35,532 bases of DNA from a virus: the IMG/VR virus record IMGVR_UViG_3300030109_004479, positions 1-35,532 of that record; one strand, written 5' to 3'. This document shows positions 7,437-14,259 of this stretch, one piece after another; position 1 is the stretch's first letter; each line of letters begins with the position of its first letter. Below the pieces are notes generated by a model, which saw only the letters and a program-made list of their open reading frames with translations, did no database searches and had not been told where the DNA came from. The translations under genes and the position numbers were made by a program.

Positions 7437-9230
7437 TTATTTTTCGTATCTTTCTACAACTTTACCTTCTGCATCCAAAGGAATATCTGGGATCCAAGAA
7501 GGAGGGGTTTTCATTATTTTTACTACATCTTTTAAAGCTTCCTCCGCTTCCTCTTCTTCTATTTCTATAACTACCTCATCGTGCACATGGCATATTATAT
7601 TAAGCCCTGTTTCTGCTATCCTAAGCATACAGTCACAAAACACATCTCTAGCCAAAGCCTGTGAAGCGTTTTCAGCCAATAAACCTCCGTAAAGTTTTAC
7701 GGCTCTTCGTGAAGAGTTTTTTACAACTGTTGCAAAATACTCTTTCCTTTGTATAGAAACATTCTTTTCAAGATCCTCTACTTCTGTAGTTCTTGAGTTT
7801 ATTCTTCCGTACTTTAATTCTCTTCCTGAAGGAAGAAGTATATTAAAATCATAAGGTGAACTCGCTACGTCTTTAAGTTCTTTAGTTAAAGATCTCCAGT
7901 AAGAAACGACCTTAAACATTTTTTCTCTGTACAAATCAACAGACGCTTTAGCCTCCTCCTCAGTCATCCCAGAAATTGAAGCAAACTTTCTGTAACCTAC
8001 TCCATACCCACAACCCAAAACCATTGTTTTAACTTTGTGTCTAATGTCAGGTTTAATGTCTTTTAAAGACCCTTTGCTACTTTCCCAAAGACCAAACTCA
8101 ATAGCAAAAACTTCGTAAATGTCATCAGCTTTTTTTATGTCTTCCAGTATGCTTTTAGATTTAGCTAACCAACACAAAGTTCTTACTTCAATTTGCGATA
8201 GGTCTACAACTACTAATTTTTTACCTTGAGGTGCTTTAATTAAATTTCTTAAATTGCACCCAAACAAATCTCCTCTTGGTAGGTTTTGTAAATTTAAGTT
8301 ACCACCAGAACCACTAAACCTCCCTGTTACAGAAGCTCCGAAATACATTATGTTTCCATAAAACCGCAAGTCAGGCATTGTCGCATACTCAAAACTTTCT
8401 AGCTTTCTTTTTACCGAATTGACTCTCCTGAAATTTCTAACAGATTCAATCCAGACATGCTTTTTACCGTGTTTCTTTATCCATTCGTTTGCTTCTTGAT
8501 TAGTCATAGCCATACTGTCGGGAGGCTCGACACCTGCTTTCCTGCATTCAGCATTAAAAGCTTTTCTAGATAATATTGGAGCGTTATCTATCCAAGGTAT
8601 TGTGTTTTCAACTTCAAATAAAAGCTTATTAATGTGGTCTTTTGATTCTTTAAGTAATTCTAAATCGATTGGGAGTCCTCTTTGAGAACACCTTCTGTTG
8701 AGCAAACTAATAGCTCTTTCAAAATCAGACCATTTAGGAGACAACTTATCCCACAACTGCAAACAATATTCACTGTCTAGTGTTGCATACTCAAGTACAT
8801 CTTTTTTAAATTCTTCACTCATAGATGACCAAGTTTTTCCTTTCATGGCATCTCTTGTTTCTTTACTCAGGTCTATCTTTAAAACTTCTTCTGAGGCTTT
8901 TTTTAATGATCTTGGGTACCCACAACAAACAGCCATATCCGCAGTGCAGTGCCACTCTTTAAAATCCACTGAATCCCACCACTTTTCCTTCACCCCATAA
9001 AAATATAATGTCTCGTCAAAAGATGCGTTGTGTGAAAGGACTCGCTGTCCCTCAAGCATAGACCAATCAAATTCTCTAGGATTACCTACAAAAACAAAAC
9101 CGTCGTCTCCTACTACGCTTATAAGATACGCATCAAAATCAGGATGAGAGAAATAACCTAAAGGCCCTAAAATCCTAATAGAGCAGCTTTTGTCATAATA
9201 TGACTCAAAATCTAGGGCATACGTATTCAT
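7437..9230 (-). CDS. polA: DNA polymerase I family A with 3'-5' exonuclease
   Basis: This 597-residue protein is the phage replicative polymerase. The DEDD exonuclease domain starts at once, with ALDFES (Asp7, Glu9), LSHNASFDE (around 75-83) and YATLDSEYCL. The polymerase motifs are motif A VVDLSQIEVR (Asp343), motif B RHKVKTMVLGCGYG (Arg397, Lys401) and motif C HVHDE (His550-Asp551-Glu552). I chose ATG 9230, because 16 extra residues back to 9278 would cover a strong hairpin and lie before the usual exonuclease start. There is no 5'-nuclease domain, as usual for phage enzymes of this length. It is transcribed with the helicases and nucleases around it. Confidence 0.97.
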   Translation of the reverse strand: MNTYALDFESYYDKSCSIRILGPLGYFSHPDFDAYLISVVGDDGFVFVGNPREFDWSMLEGQRVLSHNASFDETLYFYGVKEKWWDSVDFKEWHCTADMAVCCGYPRSLKKASEEVLKIDLSKETRDAMKGKTWSSMSEEFKKDVLEYATLDSEYCLQLWDKLSPKWSDFERAISLLNRRCSQRGLPIDLELLKESKDHINKLLFEVENTIPWIDNAPILSRKAFNAECRKAGVEPPDSMAMTNQEANEWIKKHGKKHVWIESVRNFRRVNSVKRKLESFEYATMPDLRFYGNIMYFGASVTGRFSGSGGNLNLQNLPRGDLFGCNLRNLIKAPQGKKLVVVDLSQIEVRTLCWLAKSKSILEDIKKADDIYEVFAIEFGLWESSKGSLKDIKPDIRHKVKTMVLGCGYGVGYRKFASISGMTEEEAKASVDLYREKMFKVVSYWRSLTKELKDVASSPYDFNILLPSGRELKYGRINSRTTEVEDLEKNVSIQRKEYFATVVKNSSRRAVKLYGGLLAENASQALARDVFCDCMLRIAETGLNIICHVHDEVVIEIEEEEAEEALKDVVKIMKTPPSWIPDIPLDAEGKVVERYEK

Positions 9231-9250
9231 AATTTTCTTAGGGTTAAAGT

Positions 9251-9285
9251 AGCCCTGATGACACCCCCACGACATCATCAGGGCT
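9251..9285. terminator. Perfect 11-bp hairpin upstream of polA
   Basis: AGCCCTGATGA at 9251-9261 pairs perfectly with 9275-9285 around a 13-base, C-rich loop. On the + strand the stem is followed by TTTT, like a weak intrinsic terminator against rightward transcription. On the - strand, where the operon is read, no U-tract follows the stem. There it may act as a processing site, a stability element or an attenuator before polA. Confidence 0.55.
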
Positions 9286-9336
9286 TTTGCTGAGGGAGGT
9301 ACTCCTACAAACCCCCCTCACTTGCTGAGTAGCAAA

Positions 9337-9666
9337 TTACTCTTTACTTGGAATACCCGATGATATTTCGGTAACGGTGTTCTTAGATGGTGGAACAACT
9401 TTTTTATCCATAGACTTATTAAAAAACTGCAAAAGAGTTGTTATCTTATCTTTTTCGTCTCTTAAAATATTAGCCTTATTTTCCAAGTCTTTTTCGATAT
9501 CAAGTAAGCTTTGGTAATGCTGTTCTATCACCTCATGTACCACTTCTTTCTTCTTAACTTCCATAGCTTTTTCAGCTACCTCTTTTATGTGAGCTTCCAT
9601 ATCTTCAGTTATTTGAACTGAGTTCACTTCATCATCGACTACAAATGGTGGTGCTTTTTCGTCCAT
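9337..9666 (-). CDS. Coiled-coil protein of unknown function
   Basis: This 109-residue acidic/basic protein has a long central helix from about residue 20 to 90 (heptad-like EVAEKAMEVKKKEVVHEVIE and LLDIEKDLENKANILRDEKD). The ends look disordered. An AGGAAG motif on the minus strand upstream of the ATG is a plausible ribosome-binding site. It lies between the 224-aa gene (4-base gap) and the polA leader hairpin, so it belongs to the replication operon. A structural or accessory role in the replisome is possible but not shown by any motif. Confidence 0.65.
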   Translation of the reverse strand: MDEKAPPFVVDDEVNSVQITEDMEAHIKEVAEKAMEVKKKEVVHEVIEQHYQSLLDIEKDLENKANILRDEKDKITTLLQFFNKSMDKKVVPPSKNTVTEISSGIPSKE

Positions 9667-9670
9667 ATTA

Positions 9671-10345
9671 TTAGCTTCCTAAAAGTTGACTGAAGGTTAT
9701 TGCTTCCTCAGGAGCATTCTCGCTCGTTGGTTTTAAGGTTGGTATAAACCAACTGTGCTGTCCCTTCGTAATTAGTTCTGTGCCAAAAGACCAAACTTTA
9801 GCAGCAATAGGCAACGCACTATTAAATAGCTGAAAAGTGTTTAGTTTTTTGTACGTAAACTTATATCCATCTTTACTAACGTTAATGACACCAAGAGCAT
9901 AATTAGTGTCTCCAATAGGATATTGGTAGATATCATCTTCAGAACCTTCTGGTTGAGGAATCAAAAGAGTAATATCTGCAAAGACAACCATCTTACCGTA
10001 TTCAGAATCATTTTCTACTTCTGACCTTTCAGCTTCACTCCACGCCATTCTAGGCATTTCATCACTGCCAAAAGGAACGTTTTCACGCCATCCTTTTTTA
10101 GTGTGTCCTATGATAACATCTACTCGGTCATCTTTTTCTAAAAGAACATCTGTTTTATCTATTACAATGCCTCCGATAGGCCCATCTATTTGACTCATTT
10201 TTTGAATCACGTTTAAACGTGGAACATCCACATCCTCTAAAGAAACAACAAAACCTCCATCGCCTGAAGCACACAACGCTGTGTCCTTACTAGCAACTAT
10301 TTCTGCACTTTCTTCTTTTTTACTTTTTTGCTTAACTGCACTCAT
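9671..10345 (-). CDS. Unknown protein in replication operon; possible ssDNA-binding protein
   Basis: The product has 224 residues. A Lys/Glu-rich N-terminus is followed by a beta-rich body with DVDVPRLNVIQKMS, VDVIIGHTKKGWRENVPFG and MVVFADITLLIPQP, and then FTYKKLNTFQLFNSALP. I see no catalytic motif. Comparable proteins with a PRL…Q start and conserved Trp or aromatic residues occur next to polymerase and Cas4-like nuclease genes, where single-strand binding or recombination mediator proteins are expected. An SSB role is only an inference from position and fold impression. The start has no Shine-Dalgarno; four TATAAAA repeats sit one base before the ATG. Confidence 0.75.
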   Translation of the reverse strand: MSAVKQKSKKEESAEIVASKDTALCASGDGGFVVSLEDVDVPRLNVIQKMSQIDGPIGGIVIDKTDVLLEKDDRVDVIIGHTKKGWRENVPFGSDEMPRMAWSEAERSEVENDSEYGKMVVFADITLLIPQPEGSEDDIYQYPIGDTNYALGVINVSKDGYKFTYKKLNTFQLFNSALPIAAKVWSFGTELITKGQHSWFIPTLKPTSENAPEEAITFSQLLGS

Positions 10346-10346
10346 G

Positions 10347-10374
10347 TTTTATATTTTATATTTTATATTTTATA
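10347..10374 (-). repeat. Four tandem TATAAAA units before the 224-aa gene
   Basis: TTTTATA is repeated exactly four times on the + strand (TATAAAA on the coding strand), ending one base before the start codon. The tract is an unstructured A/T leader and could hold promoter -10-like sequences or aid translation initiation without a Shine-Dalgarno. Copy number could vary by slippage. Confidence 0.8.
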
Positions 10375-10404
10375 TTTAGTTTCTAAGAACCTCTGTTCTT
10401 AAAA

Positions 10405-11529
10405 TTATTTTTCAGATAGTGTATACCTTTTTTCAGAAAAACTAATCACATCTTCTGACTCTAACTCATCAAGAAAGTCATGTGCTGCTTGCCCTTTCTC
10501 TCCGTCAGGAGCTTTTTTACTTACTTCTTTTGCTAGGGCACCTAATGGCATTCGCACAGTATCCATTATTTCTTCAGGAGATAAACTATATTTTTCTGCA
10601 ATCTCCATTAATTTTTTGTTATCTTTGCAAGATCTAGTAGAGCCCATTGATTTAAGCCTAAGAGTAGGGAACTCTTTTCCTGATTTAGCAACATCAACCG
10701 CTTTGGCTTTTATTCGTGTAGCCCAGTTACTTACAATCTTTGCCACAACCCATAACTGTTCTAGAACTTCAGGATCATCAGGATCTGATATGTCCACATC
10801 TTTATCAGGCAGCATAGAAAGCCGTTGAGCAACTTCTACAGCAATAGCCCCACAAGCAGGGCACCTATCTTCAAACATGCAAAACCTACAATTTACAGAG
10901 GGAGATAACTCATCTAGTTCGGGGGCTCCTGTATCCCACTTAGGGCGTACTTCTTGTCCTTTTAAAATAACATCATTAAGTTGTTTTGTTAGCCCTGCAA
11001 TGTCATCTCTAGTAAAAGTTTCGTGAAGAACTTCATTTCGTACAGGTATATAAAAAACAAATATAATTTCTTCTACCTCAGGAAAAGCTTGAAACGCACC
11101 TAAGGTATAGGCTTTCGCTTGCCAATTACTTCGTGGGGAGTCTATAACAGATATGCCTGTTTTGTAATCGGCCATTATGGCTTTATCACCCCTAACTAAA
11201 AACCTATCACAAGTTCCCCATGTAGATGTTTGACCCAAATCAACGGTTACTTGAATCTCGTTCATTTCTTCAAACTCAGATTCTCCAAAAATACTTTTAT
11301 TAAAATCGTCTTCGTCTTTTACTATCTGCTCATAAATTTCTAACTCTTCTTCATCGTGAAGAGCAGAGGGGTCTCTTACCTCTAGAGCTTCATGAATACG
11401 GGTGCCTTTTTCAGCAGCAGCGTTTGTGCCTGAAGTGCTTTTATATCCTGCACACCCTGCTACGTACTTTAAACTTGATGGACTAAACTCTGCGTGTCCT
11501 CTGCTTCCGTGGTCTGGTGTTTCAGTCAT
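10405..11529 (-). CDS. Cas4/DUF2800-type Fe-S PD-(D/E)XK exonuclease
   Basis: This 374-residue nuclease probably processes DNA ends during replication or recombination. Visible are the HAEFSPSSLKYVAGC start (Cys26), GTRIHEALE (His46), Asp108 in GTCDRFLV, and the nuclease core MADYKTG (Asp121, Lys123) with Gln137 in a following helix. Further on, Cys214-x2-Cys217-x5-Cys223 with Cys26 forms the four-cysteine pattern that holds an Fe-S cluster in Cas4 and AddB. The C-terminal 120 residues lack a recognised motif. DUF2800 proteins are common phage relatives. The start overlaps the helicase stop by eight bases, suggesting that nuclease and helicase are made and act together. Confidence 0.85.
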   Translation of the reverse strand: MTETPDHGSRGHAEFSPSSLKYVAGCAGYKSTSGTNAAAEKGTRIHEALEVRDPSALHDEEELEIYEQIVKDEDDFNKSIFGESEFEEMNEIQVTVDLGQTSTWGTCDRFLVRGDKAIMADYKTGISVIDSPRSNWQAKAYTLGAFQAFPEVEEIIFVFYIPVRNEVLHETFTRDDIAGLTKQLNDVILKGQEVRPKWDTGAPELDELSPSVNCRFCMFEDRCPACGAIAVEVAQRLSMLPDKDVDISDPDDPEVLEQLWVVAKIVSNWATRIKAKAVDVAKSGKEFPTLRLKSMGSTRSCKDNKKLMEIAEKYSLSPEEIMDTVRMPLGALAKEVSKKAPDGEKGQAAHDFLDELESEDVISFSEKRYTLSEK

Positions 11530-12835
11530 TTGATCCTGTATGTAATGTGTTTAAATTAGCTAGTTTAGCTTGAATAGATTTAACCACGGTTTCCTCAACA
11601 CTCCCCGCAGCAACCAATATCTTTTGTAAAGCATGGCTCTTGGCTCCGTTCCTATGTATTCTTCCTAACGCTTGCATATAATCTTTAGCTGAAAAGGTTG
11701 GACTAATTAAAGCAACTCTTGGGTAATCCCCCATAACGTCGTGCAAACTTAAGCCTGTCCCACCAGCGGCTATATTAACCACCAATACTCTTTCTTCGTC
11801 TAGAGAAAAATCATCTATTATTGCCTGTCTCCTATAAGGGTTCTGACCTCCTATGATGCTAGGGCACCCCAATTTATCTGTAAGGGCATCAGCGGTGTCC
11901 CTAAAATTTACAAAAATAACTACAGACTTGTCTTGGTCTTTTAAGTCTTCCGTCATTTCAACTATATCATGAACTTTTAAAGACTCAGCTAATTGTCTAG
12001 CTCTTAGTATATTTACAATATCAAACTCATTGTCAGTAACTGAACCATTTTCCAAGTACTCTGAAACTATAGAAGGAGTTACTCCATAATTTTCGTAAGC
12101 TTCTAATATTTTTTTGGAGTCTTTAAATTCTAAGTGTTCTACAAACACTCTATTCTCTTTAAACGAATCAGGGAAGTCTTCGATGGTTAACCTATAAGCA
12201 GCTCCTTGTTCACCGTACATTGTGCAGTGTACATCTTTCAATCGTTTCCTACTTAAAAGTTTCCATTTACCCCAATTGTCAACAGCGCATCCGTTGTCTT
12301 CCATCCATCCTTGCCAACTATTAGGTTTTTTATTTAAGTCATGCAACCGCAACATATACCCTAAAGCTCTCATTTCAGTAGGATCTTCTGCTGCGGTCGC
12401 AGACATAGCGTGAATTAAATGTCCGTGTTCTTCCGCTTGTTTCACAAGGCTTATTAGTAACTGAGCGTTCTGAGTCCATGCTCCTTTGCATTTATGAACC
12501 TCATCAAATATAACAAACGTAGGCTCTTCAAAAAGCCACTTCATTATTTTTTTCCCTTTCTTAGAAAGAAACGCAGTTTTACCTGTGCGTATTCTTTCGT
12601 AGTTCATAACGCAATCAGGCTCTACCCCCATATCTATCATTTCCCTATCCCACATAGGGATAACAGCTTTAGGGCAAATAACGGCTACACGCATACCCAA
12701 CTGTTTAGCTAAATATGCGGCAACCACTGTTTTGCCCGTTCCTACTTCGCTTGTATCAAGAGTGTGTTTCCCTTGTTTTAAGCTAGCTAGAAAATGATCT
12801 GCTGCTTTTTGTTGAGGAGTATATAAAGTTTTCAT
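11522..12835 (-). CDS. SF2 DNA helicase, SNF2-like
   Basis: This 437-residue ATPase has helicase motif I EVGTGKT (Lys35), motif II DEVH (residues 111-114), motif III SATAAED and, in the second RecA-like lobe, VNIAAGGTGLSLHDV and motif VI QALGRIHRNG. The compact SNF2-type core is typical of phage helicases that remodel DNA forks or assist recombination. No extra nuclease domain is visible. It overlaps the Fe-S nuclease gene downstream and lies 44 bases after the RuvC-like gene. Its AGGAAG ribosome-binding site lies in a hairpin that may control translation. Confidence 0.93.
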   Translation of the reverse strand: MKTLYTPQQKAADHFLASLKQGKHTLDTSEVGTGKTVVAAYLAKQLGMRVAVICPKAVIPMWDREMIDMGVEPDCVMNYERIRTGKTAFLSKKGKKIMKWLFEEPTFVIFDEVHKCKGAWTQNAQLLISLVKQAEEHGHLIHAMSATAAEDPTEMRALGYMLRLHDLNKKPNSWQGWMEDNGCAVDNWGKWKLLSRKRLKDVHCTMYGEQGAAYRLTIEDFPDSFKENRVFVEHLEFKDSKKILEAYENYGVTPSIVSEYLENGSVTDNEFDIVNILRARQLAESLKVHDIVEMTEDLKDQDKSVVIFVNFRDTADALTDKLGCPSIIGGQNPYRRQAIIDDFSLDEERVLVVNIAAGGTGLSLHDVMGDYPRVALISPTFSAKDYMQALGRIHRNGAKSHALQKILVAAGSVEETVVKSIQAKLANLNTLHTGSND

Positions 12836-12838
12836 TAA

Positions 12839-12858
12839 CTTCCTAATACTACAGGAAG
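12839..12858 (-). promoter_or_regulatory. Hairpin that pairs the helicase ribosome-binding site
   Basis: On the minus strand the leader reads CTTCCT, an 8-base loop, then AGGAAG, TTA and ATG. The six-base arms pair perfectly and the 3' arm is the only plausible Shine-Dalgarno. Folding would hide it. The sequence is seen directly; regulation is inferred. Confidence 0.5.
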
Positions 12859-12879
12859 ATAAACATGTCCAAACTTTTT

Positions 12880-13383
12880 TTAAGAAAAGTTAAATTCGTG
12901 TTTTTTTATATAATGAGCAATTAAAAAAGCGTCAACCATCCCATCGTGGGGGGTCTTGGCTCGTGGGCTTTTCAGCCATTTTTCTAAAGGCTCTATGGTA
13001 GAAGCTATCTTAAGAGCTTTTTGTTTAGATTGGCCTTTATTAAATGTTCCTAACATAGATCGTTGCCAGTCTCTAACCACTACGCACCGATGCCTCCACC
13101 CTTGAATTTCACACAAACCTAAAAGTTTACCAAAAGATAAAGCCATAGACCTTACCGCTTGAGAAGACCTTGCGTGTCGTAAAGGTTCTTCTATAGCTAT
13201 GAATAAATCTTTTGGCGATTCATCTAAACCTAATATCCATTGATATGTTTTATAAGTATCCACTTCTCTTTTTCCACACCTTTCCAATGTTTTCATTGGA
13301 GTTTTAGCTATGATATCTCCCGTGCGAGAAGAAAGTCCTACAAGGCCCCCATCTAAACCATTATCTATTCCGACAATTGTCAT
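12880..13383 (-). CDS. RuvC-like Holliday-junction resolvase
   Basis: This 167-residue protein has an RNase H-like/RuvC fold signature: IVGIDNGLDGG (Asp6) at the first strand, FIAIEEP (Glu65/Glu66) at the second acidic position, and HDGMVDAFLIA (Asp147, Asp151) at the end. These are the catalytic acids expected for two-metal cleavage of branched DNA. It would resolve junctions or branched concatemers before packaging. The length matches RuvC-family resolvases. The ATG overlaps the stop of the 81-aa gene (TAATG), so the two are probably coupled. Confidence 0.88.
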   Translation of the reverse strand: MTIVGIDNGLDGGLVGLSSRTGDIIAKTPMKTLERCGKREVDTYKTYQWILGLDESPKDLFIAIEEPLRHARSSQAVRSMALSFGKLLGLCEIQGWRHRCVVVRDWQRSMLGTFNKGQSKQKALKIASTIEPLEKWLKSPRAKTPHDGMVDAFLIAHYIKKHEFNFS

Positions 13384-13628
13384 TAACTTAAAATCTCAGA
13401 AGAAACAATTAACCCTCCATACTCATCGGCTGGGAGATATACATCAATGTTTTTTCTTAAACTTTGTAATAAAAAAATTTCATGAGCTGAAGTAGGAAAA
13501 ACTCTATAATACTTTCCAACTAAACAATCCTGTCTGAAATAAAAATCATTTCCTTTATTTTCTCTAACAAGAACTTTAGGGTTTTCTACCTTTTCTTTTT
13601 CTGGGAAAAATAATTTTTGTCCTTTCAT
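13383..13628 (-). CDS. Small protein of unknown function
   Basis: This 81-residue protein, probably mixed alpha/beta, has a basic start (MKGQKLFFPEKEKVEN) and a body with DFYFRQDCLVGKYYRVFP and YLPADEYGGLIVSSE. No catalytic motif, signal or membrane segment is visible. It overlaps the stop of the TerS-like gene and the start of the RuvC-like gene as TAATG on both sides, so it is co-translated in the replication operon. I do not recognise its family. Confidence 0.65.
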   Translation of the reverse strand: MKGQKLFFPEKEKVENPKVLVRENKGNDFYFRQDCLVGKYYRVFPTSAHEIFLLQSLRKNIDVYLPADEYGGLIVSSEILS

Positions 13629-14215
13629 TAATCTTCAGGATCAACATCTATAACTTTTTTAGGGTTTACTTTAACGGCTCCGTTTCCTAAATCAGCTTTA
13701 GTGTTATTTAAAATATTTATATCAATTTGTAATCCTTGGCCCGACCCTCCTTTGTTATCTATATTTAGATTACGCCTAATCAATTGATCTAGTTCACTTA
13801 ACTCTCTAATAGTTCTTGGCCCTCTTAAGTTTTTTAAATTATCTCTAAGAAGTTTAATAGCAGAAGCAGCTACATAGCTTTGGTATTTTTCAGCAGGGCT
13901 ATTCTTAGCTTCTGATATTTCTAGTATTGCTTTTTCTTCTTCTGCTCTAGCTTCTAGTTTTGCTAACTTGATTGCTTCGTGAGTCTTTTTATCTAAGTTT
14001 TCGTCTAGAGCAGTTTGCAAAGGATCAATATCATCAGGTTTTGGGTTTGCGCTATGTGAGTTTGTTTTGGGTTCTACGCCCTCTGCTCTTAACCACCTTC
14101 GTAAGGTAGATGTATTTATATCTAACTCTTTAGCAATATTTACCAACGTATAATCTTCGTTATACAATTCGATTGCTTTCTTTAGCAGTTTTGACTTTTT
14201 AGATCTCTTAGACAA
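13628..14215 (-). CDS. Helix-turn-helix protein, candidate small terminase subunit (TerS)
   Basis: This 195-residue protein starts at TTG 14215 with AAAGGG just upstream on the coding strand. Residues ~8-45 form a homeodomain-like HTH (AIELYNEDYTLVNIAKELDI followed by TLRRWLRAEG), typical of phage TerS or transposase-type DNA-binding domains. A long charged helix (~70-110) and a segment AIKLLRDNLKNLRGPRTIRE follow, which could oligomerise. It lies beside the TerL gene but on the opposite strand. TerS is the best guess; a transcription regulator of the divergent promoters is an alternative. Confidence 0.65.
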   Translation of the reverse strand: MSKRSKKSKLLKKAIELYNEDYTLVNIAKELDINTSTLRRWLRAEGVEPKTNSHSANPKPDDIDPLQTALDENLDKKTHEAIKLAKLEARAEEEKAILEISEAKNSPAEKYQSYVAASAIKLLRDNLKNLRGPRTIRELSELDQLIRRNLNIDNKGGSGQGLQIDINILNNTKADLGNGAVKVNPKKVIDVDPED

Positions 14216-14259
14216 TACCCTTTATATATACTAGAATTATATGTAAATATCAACTTACT
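14216..14259. promoter_or_regulatory. Divergent 44-base intergenic region with likely promoters
   Basis: Transcription diverges here: the replication operon runs left from 14215 and TerL runs right from 14260. The 44 bases are A/T-rich and contain TATATATAC and TATATGTAAA, both possible -10 elements. No convincing -35 fits inside the gap, so promoters would extend into the flanking genes or use a phage-specific factor. Confidence 0.35.

Noticed and set aside
8698-9000. Plus-strand open frame of 100 codons opposite polA
   Set aside because: It lies antisense to the conserved exonuclease domain and has Ser-rich, shadow-like composition.
9231-9278. An upstream ATG at 9278 extending DNA polymerase by 16 residues
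   Set aside because: The extra residues cover the 11-bp hairpin at 9251-9285 and precede the normal exonuclease start; ATG 9230 puts the DFE motif at residue 7, as usual.
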